Positions 6,638 through 16,118 of a DNA stretch of 41,873 nt are shown here, piece after piece (position 1 is the stretch's first letter; each line of letters opens with the position of its first letter). The notes under the pieces were generated by a model that did no database searches, was not told the origin of the DNA, and saw nothing but the letters and a program-made list of their open reading frames with translations. This DNA comes from JBNKFQ01 sp050289385 (GTDB lineage Bacteria; Pseudomonadota; Gammaproteobacteria; Pseudomonadales; Porticoccaceae). Position numbers and translations under genes: made by a program. The stretch spans positions 1 through 41,873 of the forward strand of contig JBNKFQ010000257.1 of the NCBI GenBank assembly GCA_050289385.1. The letters run 5' to 3'.

Positions 6638-9514
6638 ATGCATACCGATGTGAGCGAAAAAACTGCGACAACCACCCCTCCCGCTCCCACTCCCACACAG
6701 GCCAGCGCGGTAGCGGCTACGGCGCCAGGGCAACTCAGGGTAATCAAGCGCAACGGCACTGTGGTGCCCTACGAAGACAGCAAAATTGCGGTCGCCATCA
6801 CCAAGGCCTTCCTTGCCGTTGAAGGTGGTACAGCGGCCGCTTCGGCGCGTATTCGCGAAACCGTCGACAACCTCACCCGTATGGTCAGCGACACCTTCAA
6901 GCGTCGCATGCCCTCCGGCGGTACGGTTCATATCGAAGACATCCAAGACCAGGTAGAACTCGCCCTGATGCGCAGCGGTGAACACAAGGTGGCGCGCGAC
7001 TACGTACTGTATCGCGAACAACGCGCTCGCGAACGCACCGGCAGCACGCCGCCGCCAGCGGAATACGCCGATACCAGTATTCAGATTACCCTCAACGACG
7101 GTTCCACAGCCCCGCTCGACATGGGCCGGGTGCACACCGTTGTCTCGGAAGCCTGCGAAGGGCTTAAGGGCGTTGAGGTCGACGCCATTCTCAAGGAAGC
7201 GCTGCGCAATTTGTACGACGGCGTATCACTGGAAGACGTCAATACAGCGCTGGTAATGACAGCCCGTACGCTGGTGGAAAAAGAGCCCAACTACACCTAC
7301 GCCACTGCACGTTTATTGCTTGACAACCTGCGTTCCGAAGCACTCTCTTTTCTGGGCGTGGCCGAGGCGGCCACCTCTCACGAAATGGAACATATCTATG
7401 CCGGCACCCTGTCGGCCTATGTGAAAAAAGGTGTCGAACTGGAGTTGCTGCACTCCGATCTGCTGAAGTATGACCTGGAAAAACTGGGTGCGGCGCTCAA
7501 GGCCGAACGCGACATGCAGTTCACCTATCTGGGGCTGCAAACCCTGTACGACCGTTACTTTCTGCACAGCGGCGACGTTCGTTTTGAACTGCCACAAACC
7601 TTTTTCATGCGGGTGGCTATGGGCCTTGCCATGGCCGAAGAAAACCGCGAAGAGCGCGCCATCGAATTCTATAATCTGCTGTCGTCGTTCGACTATATGA
7701 GCTCCACGCCGACACTGTTCAACGCCGGCACCCTGCGCCCGCAACTGTCGAGCTGTTACCTGACCACTGTGCCGGACGACCTGCACGGCATTTACGGCGC
7801 CATACAAGACAACGCCATGCTCTCCAAATGGGCGGGCGGCCTGGGCAATGACTGGACGCCGGTGCGCGCACTGGGCTCGTACATCAAGGGCACCAACGGC
7901 AAATCACAAGGGGTTGTGCCCTTCCTCAAGGTTGCCAACGACACGGCGGTAGCGGTGAACCAGGGCGGCAAGCGCAAGGGCGCCGTTTGCGCCTACCTCG
8001 AAACCTGGCACCTGGATATCGAAGAGTTCCTGGAACTGCGTAAAAACACGGGCGATGATCGCCGCCGCACTCACGACATGAACACAGCCAACTGGGTGCC
8101 CGACCTGTTTATGAAGCGCGTTTTTGACGACGCCGAATGGACCCTGTTCACTCCCGCCGAATGCCCCGACCTGCACGACTTGTGCGGCAAAGCGTTTGAA
8201 CAGCGCTATACCGAATACGAGCGCCTGGCCGACGAAGGCAAGATCAAACCGTTCAAACGGGTACGTGCGCAAGACCTGTGGCGCAAAATGCTGGGCATGC
8301 TGTTCGAAACCGGCCACCCCTGGGTAACCTTTAAAGACAGCTGCAACCTGCGCTCACCACAGCAACATGTGGGTGTAGTGCATTCGTCCAACCTGTGCAC
8401 CGAAATTACCCTGAACACCACCGCCGGTGACGAAATCGCCGTCTGCAACCTGGGTTCGGTAAACCTGGCCCAGCACATTGTCGACGGCAAACTCGATACC
8501 GACAAATTGCAGAACACGGTAAAAACCGCGGTGCGCATGCTCGACAATGTAATCGACATCAACTACTACTCGGTAGAAGCGGCACGCACATCCAACATGC
8601 GTCACCGTCCGGTCGGCCTGGGACTGATGGGATTTCAGGACGCCCTGTACATGCAAAAAATTGCCTATTGCTCCGACGCAGCGGTGGAATTTGCCGACCG
8701 CTCCATGGAAGCCATCAGCTACTATGCCATTGAAGCGTCCTCGGAACTGGCGGCAGAACGCGGCAGCTACTCCTCGTTTGAAGGTTCGTTGTGGAGCCGG
8801 GGCATTCTACCCATCGACTCCCTCAATCTGCTGGAAGAACAGCGCGGCAGCGATTACATCAAGGTAGATCGATCCACCACCCAGGACTGGGATTCCCTGC
8901 GAGAAAAGGTCAAAAACCAGGGCATGCGCAACTCCAACGTGATGGCTATTGCGCCGACCGCCACCATTGCCAACATTACCGGCGTGTCGCAATCCATTGA
9001 ACCGACCTACCAAAACCTGTACGTCAAATCGAATCTGTCCGGTGAATTTACCGTGGTTAACAAGTACCTGGTGCACGAACTGAAAGAACAGGGATTGTGG
9101 GATTCGGTGATGGTCAATGACCTCAAATATTACGATGGCTCCGTACAGCCCATTGACCGGGTTCCGGCCGATATGAAAGCGCGCTACGCCAACGCCTTTG
9201 AAGTCGAGCCGCGCTGGATTGTCGAGGCCGCCAGCCGCCGTCAGAAGTGGATAGACCAGGCCCAGTCGCTGAACCTTTATATCGCTGGCGCCAACGGCAA
9301 AAAGCTGGACATCACTTATCGCATGGCGTGGTACAGCGGCTTGAAGACCACTTACTACCTGCGTGCGCTTTCTGCCACCACCACAGAAAAATCCACAGTC
9401 GATACCGGCACGCTCAATGCCGTGTCAGCAGGCATACCGGCAGCCGCGACTCAGGCGGCTGATGTGCCCAAAGCCTGTTCACTGGACGATCCGGATTGTG
9501 AAGCGTGCCAATAA
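6638..9514 (+). CDS. nrdA: Ribonucleoside-diphosphate reductase class Ia, alpha subunit
   Basis: A 958-residue catalytic subunit that reduces ribonucleotides to deoxyribonucleotides using the radical supplied by NrdB. Residues 33-125 form an ATP-cone (VIKRNG...), and residues 147-235 look like a second, degenerate cone, as in Pseudomonas NrdA. Active-site residues are C373 (SSCYL), N585, C587 and E589 (SNLCTE), C603 (AVCNLGS), and the C-terminal redox pair C954/C957 (CEAC). The start at ATG 6638 has TTGGAG upstream; an in-frame GTG at 6608 lacks a ribosome site. The first 30 residues are Thr/Pro/Ala-rich. nrdB follows 49 bp later, and control is probably by NrdR and DnaA sites upstream. Confidence 0.97.
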   Translation: MHTDVSEKTATTTPPAPTPTQASAVAATAPGQLRVIKRNGTVVPYEDSKIAVAITKAFLAVEGGTAAASARIRETVDNLTRMVSDTFKRRMPSGGTVHIEDIQDQVELALMRSGEHKVARDYVLYREQRARERTGSTPPPAEYADTSIQITLNDGSTAPLDMGRVHTVVSEACEGLKGVEVDAILKEALRNLYDGVSLEDVNTALVMTARTLVEKEPNYTYATARLLLDNLRSEALSFLGVAEAATSHEMEHIYAGTLSAYVKKGVELELLHSDLLKYDLEKLGAALKAERDMQFTYLGLQTLYDRYFLHSGDVRFELPQTFFMRVAMGLAMAEENREERAIEFYNLLSSFDYMSSTPTLFNAGTLRPQLSSCYLTTVPDDLHGIYGAIQDNAMLSKWAGGLGNDWTPVRALGSYIKGTNGKSQGVVPFLKVANDTAVAVNQGGKRKGAVCAYLETWHLDIEEFLELRKNTGDDRRRTHDMNTANWVPDLFMKRVFDDAEWTLFTPAECPDLHDLCGKAFEQRYTEYERLADEGKIKPFKRVRAQDLWRKMLGMLFETGHPWVTFKDSCNLRSPQQHVGVVHSSNLCTEITLNTTAGDEIAVCNLGSVNLAQHIVDGKLDTDKLQNTVKTAVRMLDNVIDINYYSVEAARTSNMRHRPVGLGLMGFQDALYMQKIAYCSDAAVEFADRSMEAISYYAIEASSELAAERGSYSSFEGSLWSRGILPIDSLNLLEEQRGSDYIKVDRSTTQDWDSLREKVKNQGMRNSNVMAIAPTATIANITGVSQSIEPTYQNLYVKSNLSGEFTVVNKYLVHELKEQGLWDSVMVNDLKYYDGSVQPIDRVPADMKARYANAFEVEPRWIVEAASRRQKWIDQAQSLNLYIAGANGKKLDITYRMAWYSGLKTTYYLRALSATTTEKSTVDTGTLNAVSAGIPAAATQAADVPKACSLDDPDCEACQ

Positions 9515-9563
9515 CACGAACATGCATTTAAAGAGAGATAAAGATAAACGTTGAGGAATGACT

Positions 9564-10871
9564 ATGCTCACTTGGGAAGATTTCGACACAGCAGAAACTG
9601 CTAAACCCTCAATGCTGCAGCCGGCCCCCGCCGAGCCCGCTCCCGACTTCTCTTCAGATGCAGAATCTGCATCGGTAGAGACAGTGCCGGTAGACTCTTC
9701 ACCAGCAGAGAAGGTCGCCAGCGAGTCCGGGCCGGTAGTGGCACCAACTTCTGACACCGCTGCACCAGCCGCGGGAGATGCCTTGAGCCAGGCACGTGAA
9801 TCGCTGGCCAATCTGGACGTCGCACCGGGTCTGGAAGAACTGGAAATGGGCGCCGAGCGTGTACAGGTAGACGACAAGGCGATGATCAACTGTCGCGCCG
9901 ACCTCAACCAACTGGTGCCCTTCAAGTACGACTGGGCCTGGCAAAAATATCTGGACGGCTGCGCCAATCACTGGATGCCGCAAGAGGTAAACATGGCGAA
10001 AGACGTCGCCATGTGGAAAGACCCCAACGGCCTGACCGAAGACGAGCGCCGCATTGTGATGCGCTCACTGGGCTACTTCTCCACTGCTGACTCACTGGTA
10101 GCCAACAATCTGGTACTGGCCATCTACCGCCTGATCACCAACCCGGAATGCCGTCAGTATATTCTGCGCCAGGCGTTCGAAGAGGCCATTCACACGCACG
10201 CTTATCAGTATTGCGTCGAATCGCTGGGCATGGACGAAGCCGAAGTCTTTAATATGTATCGCGAGTTGCCTTCCATTGCCAAAAAAGCCGCCTGGAGCAT
10301 CAATCATACCCAGGGTATTTCCAACCCGGGCTTTAAAACCGGCACGGTGGAATCCGATCAGGAATTGCTGCGCAATCTGGTGGGTTTTTACTGTGTAACG
10401 GAAGGCATCTTCTTCTACTGTGGCTTCACTCAGATTCTTTCAATGGGTCGCCGCAATAAAATGACTGGCGTTGCCGAGCAGTTCCAGTACATACTACGCG
10501 ATGAATCCATGCACCTGAATTTTGGCGTTGATATCATCAACCAGATCAAGCTGGAAAACCCACATTTGTGGACACCGGAATTTCAGCAGGAAGTGATTCA
10601 GATGATCCTGGAAGGCACCGAGCTGGAAATCGAGTACGCACGCGATTCCATGCCGCGCGGTGTATTGGGTATGAATGCCGCCATGATGGAGGAATACCTC
10701 CACTTTATCGCCAACCGCCGACTGGCGCAGTTGGGCCTGCCGGAACAGTATACCGGCGCACAAAATCCGTTCCCGTGGATGTCGGAAATTATGGATCTGC
10801 GCAAGGAGAAAAACTTTTTTGAAACCCGGGTTATTGAGTATCAAACCGGGGGAGCACTAAGCTGGGATTAA
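9564..10871 (+). CDS. nrdB: Ribonucleoside-diphosphate reductase class Ia, beta subunit
   Basis: The diiron, tyrosyl-radical partner of NrdA, 435 residues from ATG 9564. An ATG two codons earlier (9558) is disfavoured because the ribosome site GAGGA ends right against it, while 9564 is spaced 6 bases; Pseudomonas NrdB also starts MLSW. Iron ligands are D176, E207, H210, E280, E314 and H317, and the radical tyrosine is Y214 in EAIHTHAY, so it is a tyrosyl-radical (class Ia) enzyme. Residues 10-90 are a low-complexity Ala/Pro/Ser/Glu extension, longer than in E. coli. A Rho-independent terminator follows at 10986. No ferredoxin gene (yfaE type) follows. Confidence 0.97.
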   Translation: MLTWEDFDTAETAKPSMLQPAPAEPAPDFSSDAESASVETVPVDSSPAEKVASESGPVVAPTSDTAAPAAGDALSQARESLANLDVAPGLEELEMGAERVQVDDKAMINCRADLNQLVPFKYDWAWQKYLDGCANHWMPQEVNMAKDVAMWKDPNGLTEDERRIVMRSLGYFSTADSLVANNLVLAIYRLITNPECRQYILRQAFEEAIHTHAYQYCVESLGMDEAEVFNMYRELPSIAKKAAWSINHTQGISNPGFKTGTVESDQELLRNLVGFYCVTEGIFFYCGFTQILSMGRRNKMTGVAEQFQYILRDESMHLNFGVDIINQIKLENPHLWTPEFQQEVIQMILEGTELEIEYARDSMPRGVLGMNAAMMEEYLHFIANRRLAQLGLPEQYTGAQNPFPWMSEIMDLRKEKNFFETRVIEYQTGGALSWD

Positions 10872-10985
10872 TAAAAACAAGGGATGGAAGTTAGTTGTAT
10901 GTAACCGAAAGTCGCACCTTTGCTGGCTGCTTGGGACATAATAAGAACTAACAAGTGCACGGAGGCACACCAAAAATAAAAAATT

Positions 10986-11023
10986 GGCGGACTTGGGGGA
11001 CCATGTCCGTCATTTTGTTTTTT
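10986..11023 (+). terminator. Rho-independent terminator of nrdAB
   Basis: GGCGGAC (10986-10992) pairs with GTCCGTC (11005-11011) at 6 of 7 positions and is followed by ATTTTGTTTTTT. It lies 115 bp after the nrdB stop and 18 bp before the next gene. Confidence 0.75.
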
Positions 11024-11040
11024 GAAGGTACAGTTAAAAT

Positions 11041-11544
11041 ATGTCCAACGAACGTATCCGCGCCGTAACAGAACAAGACCTGGACCGATGTTTTGAAATT
11101 GAGTCTGTTTCTTATTCAGGCGACGAAGCAGCGACCAGGGATAAAATTCTAAAGCGAATTAAAAGTTACCCGGAAGGCTTTCCTGTTTTGGAAAAAGACG
11201 GAGAAGTCATCGGCTTTATTAACTCCGGAGCCACACACCTCGTTGAACTCGACAACGAAGAATTCAAGGATTTGATCGGCCACGATCCCGATGGAAAGCA
11301 TATCGTCATTATGTCTGTTGTTGTGCACCCGGATTACCAGGGAAAAGGCATGGCCAGCAAACTGATGAACAGTTTTATAGAAAAAATGAGAACTCTTGGT
11401 AAATCTGACATCTATCTGATTTGCCAAACTGAATTAATCGACATGTATGCAAAATATGGTTTTGTTTACCTTGGAGTATCGGACTCTAATCACGGGGGCA
11501 AAAACTGGCATGAGATGTCGTTGTCTTTACAAGATAGAAAATAA
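11041..11544 (+). CDS. GNAT-family N-acetyltransferase
   Basis: A 167-residue acetyl-CoA-dependent N-acetyltransferase. The fold is recognised from the N-terminal IRAVTEQDLDRCFEIE strand-helix, the central beta-4 strand IVIMSVVVHPDYQGKGMASKL with the acetyl-CoA pyrophosphate loop Q/R-x-x-G-x-A (QGKGMA), and the C-terminal YAKYGFVYLG segment. The spacing and the insert before the central strand are reminiscent of the bacterial arylalkylamine acetyltransferase-like group, but the substrate cannot be read. GAAGG lies about 13 bases before the ATG. The nrdAB terminator ends 17 bp upstream, so the gene probably has its own weak promoter or receives read-through. Confidence 0.85.
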   Translation: MSNERIRAVTEQDLDRCFEIESVSYSGDEAATRDKILKRIKSYPEGFPVLEKDGEVIGFINSGATHLVELDNEEFKDLIGHDPDGKHIVIMSVVVHPDYQGKGMASKLMNSFIEKMRTLGKSDIYLICQTELIDMYAKYGFVYLGVSDSNHGGKNWHEMSLSLQDRK

Positions 11545-11752
11545 ACAACGTTTGTGGCAACCAGTTGACCCGAATCACATTAACAAACTGTCAGAGCTAA
11601 TAACGATGAAACAAACAGCAGGTGGTTTACTCCGAGCTGGTATATTGGAGCCATGAAGACAAATACCTGAAGCTGAGAAGCACAGCTCCAATAACGCAAC
11701 AGGAAAAAGCGACCGCAAAAAATATGGAGCTGTTAAATACAGTAAATTGGGC

Positions 11753-11775
11753 AAATTAGTGCTAACAGGCCCTAA
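11753..11775 (-). repeat. Solo terminal repeat related to the 34022-34291 element
   Basis: AAATTAGTGCTAACAGGCCC followed by TAA matches the right end of the element at 34263-34291 at 22 of 23 positions. No matching left end is seen within several hundred bases, so it is a lone end or a decayed copy. Confidence 0.65.
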
Positions 11776-11782
11776 GACCATA

Positions 11783-11807
11783 ACCCGCTGCAAAACATGC
11801 AGCGGGT
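11783..11807. terminator. Hairpin between convergent genes
   Basis: ACCCGCTGC (11783-11791) and GCAGCGGGT (11799-11807) form a perfect 9-bp stem with a 7-base loop. It lies between two converging genes and could end transcription from both sides, though no strong T-run follows on either strand. Confidence 0.55.
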
Positions 11808-11836
11808 CAGTGGTTTAAAATACATATTTTTGTGAA

Positions 11837-14059
11837 TTAACGTAACTCAAAGCGATCAAGCGTCATTACCTTGGTCCAGGCGTCGACAAAATCGCTTACA
11901 AACTTCTCTTGCGCATCATTGGCAGCATACACTTCTGCGACCGCACGCAACTCGGAGTTCGAGCCGAAAATCAGATCGACCGGAGTCGCTGTCCACTTGA
12001 GCTTGCCCGTTTCGCGGTCGCGGCCTTCATAAACACCGACCATTTTTGCTGACTTCGACCACTGCGTAGACATATCCAGCAGATTGACAAAGAAATCGTT
12101 GCTCAACGTTCCCGGCCTATCGGTAAACACACCGTGTTTGGACATGGCGGCATTGGCATTGAGGGCGCGCATGCCACCCACCAGAACGGTCATTTCAGGA
12201 ACTGTCAGAGTCAGAAGGCTGGACTTGTCTACCAGCATTTCTGCCGGCGAACCACGGTGGCCTTCACCAAAATAGTTGCGGAAACCGTCTGCCGTCGGTT
12301 CCAGTACGGCAAACGAAGCGGTATCGGTCTGTTCTGCCGAGGCGTCCATACGTCCCGGTGTAAACGACACGCTCACTTTATGCCCACCCTGTTTTGCCGC
12401 GTGCTCAATGGCCACCGCGCCACCCAGAACGATCAGATCGGCCAGTGATATTTTTTTGCCGCCCGATTGCGCCCGGTTAAAATCTTTTTGAATACGCTCC
12501 AACCGGTCCAGCACCTTGCCGAGTTCTGCCGGATCGTTCACTGGCCAACCGTTTTGTGGCGCCAGGCGAATACGGGCTCCGTTGGCACCGCCACGCATAT
12601 CGGTGCCACGGTAGGTAGAGGCCGATGCCCAGGCAACCCTGACCAGCTCGGATACGGTCAGCCCCGAATCCAGGATTTGCGACTTCAATCCTGCAACGTC
12701 ACTGCTGTTAACCAGAGGGTGGTTCACAGCCGGTATCGGATCTTGCCAGATCAGTTCTTCATCAGGTACTTCATCGCCAATGTAGCGCGCGCGAGGGCCC
12801 ATATCACGGTGGGTCAGCTTGAACCAGGCTTTGGCAAAAGCCAGCTCAAATGCGTCCGGGTTTTCCTGAAAGCGTTTGGCGATTTTGCGATAGGCCGGAT
12901 CAAACTTTAACGACAGGTCAGTGGTAAGCATGATGGGCGTGTGCCGCTTTGAAGGGTCGTGGGCATCCGGCACAATTCTCGCGGCATTGGCATTTTTGGG
13001 CACCCACTGGGTAGCGCCTGCCGGGCTCTTGCTCTGTACCCACTCAAAACGGAACAGGTTGTCCAGATATTGTGTGGTCCAGGCCACCGGATTGGCTGAC
13101 CAGGCACCTTCCAGGCCACTGGTGACTGTATCTTCGGCGTTACCCTTGCCACACTTGTTCTTCCAGCCCAAACCTTGCTCCTCAATGCCAGCGGCGGCAG
13201 GCTCAGCCTCCAGGCACTTCGCATCGCGGGCACCGTGGGCTTTACCAAAGGTGTGTCCACCGGCGATAAGCGCAACGGTTTCTTCGTCGTTCATCGCCAT
13301 GCGGCCAAAGGTTTCGCGAATATCCCTCGCTGCCGCGAGTGGGTCCGGGTTGCCATTCGGGCCTTCGGGATTCACGTAAATCAGGCCCATCTGAACCGCG
13401 GCAAGGGGCTTCTGCAATTGTCTGTCACCGTGGTAACGCTTGTCATCAAGCCATTTGGTCTCCGGGCCCCAGTACACCATGTCGGGCTCCCAGTCGTCTT
13501 CGCGCCCGCCGGCAAAACCGAAGGTCTTGAAGCCCATGGATTCCATCGCAACATTGCCCGTCAGAATCATCAGGTCGGCCCAGGAAATCCGGTTGCCGTA
13601 TTTCTGTTTGACCGGCCACAGCAGCCGCCTGGCCTTGTCCAGATTCGCATTGTCGGGCCAACTGTTGAGGGGCTCGAATCGCTGTTGACCGCCACCTGCA
13701 CCGCCGCGGCCATCCTGCATGCGGTAGGTGCCCGCGCTGTGCCAGGCCATGCGAATAAAGAAGGGCCCATAGTGGCCATAGTCTGCGGGCCACCAGTCCT
13801 GCGATGTGGTCATTAACGCCTCGATGTCCTTTTTCACCGCATCGAGATCGAGGGTTTTAAACGCCTCGGCGTAATTGAACCCCGTTCCCATCGGATTGGA
13901 CTCGGTATCCTGCTGGCGCAAAGGTTGCAGATCCAGCTTTTCCGGCCACCAGAACCGGTTCGACGGCTCCTCACTCGGGGCAGCCGCAAGGCTTGATATC
14001 ACAGATATTGGAACAGCTACCGCCAGGATAGCCACCATACGAATTGTTTTCCTGAACAT
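11837..14059 (-). CDS. katG: Catalase-peroxidase with signal peptide
   Basis: A 740-residue haem enzyme that breaks down hydrogen peroxide by catalase and peroxidase activity. Active-site residues are R103, W106 and H107 in RMAWHSAGTYR and the proximal haem ligand H269 in GGHTFGKAHG. The Met-Tyr-Trp cross-link residues W106, Y228 and M254 keep the spacing of Mycobacterium KatG. The usual second, haem-free domain follows. The N-terminus is a clear signal peptide (MFRKTIRMVAILAV...SLAAA), so this is probably a periplasmic enzyme like KatP rather than the common cytoplasmic one. GGAGG lies about 8 bases before the ATG. A 16-bp-period repeat array upstream (14092-14188) is a candidate control region. 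Confidence 0.96.
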   Translation of the reverse strand: MFRKTIRMVAILAVAVPISVISSLAAAPSEEPSNRFWWPEKLDLQPLRQQDTESNPMGTGFNYAEAFKTLDLDAVKKDIEALMTTSQDWWPADYGHYGPFFIRMAWHSAGTYRMQDGRGGAGGGQQRFEPLNSWPDNANLDKARRLLWPVKQKYGNRISWADLMILTGNVAMESMGFKTFGFAGGREDDWEPDMVYWGPETKWLDDKRYHGDRQLQKPLAAVQMGLIYVNPEGPNGNPDPLAAARDIRETFGRMAMNDEETVALIAGGHTFGKAHGARDAKCLEAEPAAAGIEEQGLGWKNKCGKGNAEDTVTSGLEGAWSANPVAWTTQYLDNLFRFEWVQSKSPAGATQWVPKNANAARIVPDAHDPSKRHTPIMLTTDLSLKFDPAYRKIAKRFQENPDAFELAFAKAWFKLTHRDMGPRARYIGDEVPDEELIWQDPIPAVNHPLVNSSDVAGLKSQILDSGLTVSELVRVAWASASTYRGTDMRGGANGARIRLAPQNGWPVNDPAELGKVLDRLERIQKDFNRAQSGGKKISLADLIVLGGAVAIEHAAKQGGHKVSVSFTPGRMDASAEQTDTASFAVLEPTADGFRNYFGEGHRGSPAEMLVDKSSLLTLTVPEMTVLVGGMRALNANAAMSKHGVFTDRPGTLSNDFFVNLLDMSTQWSKSAKMVGVYEGRDRETGKLKWTATPVDLIFGSNSELRAVAEVYAANDAQEKFVSDFVDAWTKVMTLDRFELR

Positions 14060-14091
14060 AGAAACCGCCTCCCTTGGTTAAGACACAATAT

Positions 14092-14188
14092 GTTTAATAC
14101 AAATATGGTTAAAACATAACAGGTTTAGTACAAAACAGGTTTAACGCGATATACGTTTAATACGAAACACAGTTTGAGCAAACGATAC
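14092..14188. repeat. Array of six 16-bp units upstream of katG
   Basis: GTT(T)-initiated units begin at 14092, 14108, 14123, 14139, 14155 and 14172, spacings 16, 15, 16, 16 and 17. A typical unit is GTTTAGTACAAAACAG. They occupy the region where the katG promoter should be. Read on the katG strand the core is TATTAAAC. They may be a multi-site operator or degenerate tandem repeats; no known regulator motif is recognised. Confidence 0.6.
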
Positions 14189-14315
14189 TCCTTTCGTTAA
14201 CGACAGTATCATTTGTTTACACTATAGAAGAGATTGAAAACTAATATCGGCAATTTGCGTTCCCTGGTCACGCAGAATCATTTTGCTGCCATTCCCGACG
14301 GCACTTGTGTCGCAG

Positions 14316-16028
14316 TCAGAAACGTTTCCGTCCTCGAATGGAAATCTGCACATCGTCAATATTGTTGCCACTCTGCAGTGGAAAACCAACGTCAATGTGC
14401 AATACCCGGTCGCTGCGAAAACGACTGGAAGTTACTCTAAGGCCAAAGCCCACATTCGCAAGTACACCGCCGTTCTCACCGTTGTCGCGGTCGTTGTACC
14501 AGGCTCGGCCCACATCAACAAACAACGCGGAACCGAGATAAAACAACCGGAACAGATGGTAGTCGTAAAACAGGCGCCGTTCTGCAGAAAACAGAAAGCT
14601 TCGATCGCCTGCCTGAAAACGTGACGGGAAACCGCGCAATCCTTCCCTGCCGCCCAGTAATAACTGTTTTTCGCGCGTCAGGTTTCGAGCGTAGTCCAGC
14701 CGAAACCTCAACAACCACTGACGTTTTTCAAACGGGCTTAAAAACCAGCGCCACTCTGACCACGTTGACAAATTTTCCCAGTCACTTTCGGATTTATCCC
14801 AAAAACCTTCTCCGCCTGTATCCCAGAACAGTAAGCTATCACTCAGTGGACGATAGGCATTTCGGTAAAAGCCCGACAGATACCACATGGATTTGTCAGC
14901 GCCCATTCCATTAACGGTTGCGCCGACGCGGAATTTGTAGTGCTCGCCAACGTAAATATTTTCGCTGCGAGCAAAACTGGTAATATTTTTTTCCACGATG
15001 TATTGATCTTCGGTGTGCTCTCGCTCTACCCACCAATAGGAACGGGCTCTGTTCTCAGGCACCAGCAGTGGATTGCGAGTGTCTTCGCCAGCGGCAAAGT
15101 GGTGACGCTCATAATGCCAGCCCACTTGCCAGCGACGGGTGATGGAGTCTTGCAATCCCGGACTGAAGCCGTAGTTGATCTCCGCCTCATTAAAATCGTG
15201 GGCAAATTTTTCAACCTCTTCACTGCGAAAATAGAGTTTGTCGTCCTGTTTTACCTCGCGCACAAACAGGCCGTAGGCATGGTGAGTATTCAGTGAATAA
15301 AAGGGGTGTTGCAGAGAGACATTGCGAGCAAAACCGTCTTCGTTGTCAGCCCACTCACTGGCCAACTGCCAGCGACTGCCAAACAACTCCCGGTCGCTGA
15401 ATTTGAGGGAGTATCCACTGCGATCCTCGTCATTTTCGCGCCCCAGAAACAGATTGATTCCGCGTCCCAGCAAGTTGTCATCGTTGATAAAAAAACCGCT
15501 TTTGTTTTCTCCACCCGATCGGGAGAATGTGGCACCACCGGTCAATGTCCAGGTATCGCGCACAATCACTTTAATATCGATGCGATCACCACAAAGGCGC
15601 ACCGGGCGAATACGAGCATCGTATAAATAATCTTTATCCCGGAGCAGACGTTCGCTTTCCTCCAGCTTTTGGCGGTTCCAGGTATCGCCCTCAGTAAACA
15701 ACAGAACGTCCCGGATCACCCACTCTTTGGAAACCGCGTGAACGCGATTGGCGAGACGGCCATACCAGACCTGATCTTTGGGGTTTTGCAAGTCAAAAAC
15801 ATTGAAGCGTACAATTTCGATATTGCCGATACGCGCTTGCGGGGGAATGGCTTCGTAGCGCGGTGTGTCTTCAAAGCGAAACTCAAACTGGTCTTTGCGA
15901 GAGACATCTTTGGACAATTCAGTGCACTCTTGAGACCACGCGCCATTCGCGCAGACGCACAATGCGGCCAGCCCCGGAAGGAGTGGCACCAATCCATGCA
16001 TTCGTTTAATCCAACATTCAGAACTCAT
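14316..16028 (-). CDS. Omp85/BamA-like outer membrane barrel protein
   Basis: A 570-residue outer-membrane protein. After a signal peptide (best seen from Met10, LVPLLPGLAALCVC) comes a POTRA-like region around residues 60-160, with a helix-strand pattern typical of such domains (WVIRDVLLFTEGDTWNR, then ESERLLRDKDYLYDARI). The rest is a beta-barrel with alternating aromatic strands and the GFGLRV region near the end. It ends in Phe, as expected for BAM-dependent insertion. It is shorter than BamA and probably belongs to the surface-antigen (D15/TamA-like) branch. The first ATG (16028) has no good ribosome site; ATG 16001 is an alternative start. Role, export or membrane assembly, is inferred from fold only. 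Confidence 0.8.
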   Translation of the reverse strand: MSSECWIKRMHGLVPLLPGLAALCVCANGAWSQECTELSKDVSRKDQFEFRFEDTPRYEAIPPQARIGNIEIVRFNVFDLQNPKDQVWYGRLANRVHAVSKEWVIRDVLLFTEGDTWNRQKLEESERLLRDKDYLYDARIRPVRLCGDRIDIKVIVRDTWTLTGGATFSRSGGENKSGFFINDDNLLGRGINLFLGRENDEDRSGYSLKFSDRELFGSRWQLASEWADNEDGFARNVSLQHPFYSLNTHHAYGLFVREVKQDDKLYFRSEEVEKFAHDFNEAEINYGFSPGLQDSITRRWQVGWHYERHHFAAGEDTRNPLLVPENRARSYWWVEREHTEDQYIVEKNITSFARSENIYVGEHYKFRVGATVNGMGADKSMWYLSGFYRNAYRPLSDSLLFWDTGGEGFWDKSESDWENLSTWSEWRWFLSPFEKRQWLLRFRLDYARNLTREKQLLLGGREGLRGFPSRFQAGDRSFLFSAERRLFYDYHLFRLFYLGSALFVDVGRAWYNDRDNGENGGVLANVGFGLRVTSSRFRSDRVLHIDVGFPLQSGNNIDDVQISIRGRKRF

Positions 16029-16118
16029 AAGCCAAGTGTAGTCCTATTGTCGTCCGATAGTTGACCGGTATATGATCGAACAATATCCATCAACTTGCCG
16101 ATCGACTATGAGAAAACC

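Larger units (their letters stand above)
11545..11836. other. Intergenic region with repeats, no gene
   Basis: About 290 bp between the convergent acetyltransferase and katG genes. It contains an inverted repeat TATTGGAGC/GCTCCAATA (11643-11651 and 11685-11693), a lone MITE end (11753-11775) and a strong hairpin (11783-11807). Open frames here have no recognisable product. Confidence 0.6.

Noticed and set aside
12467..13816. Long open frames on the plus strand opposite katG
   Set aside because: They are antisense shadows of a complete, conserved katG and have no ribosome site or recognisable product.
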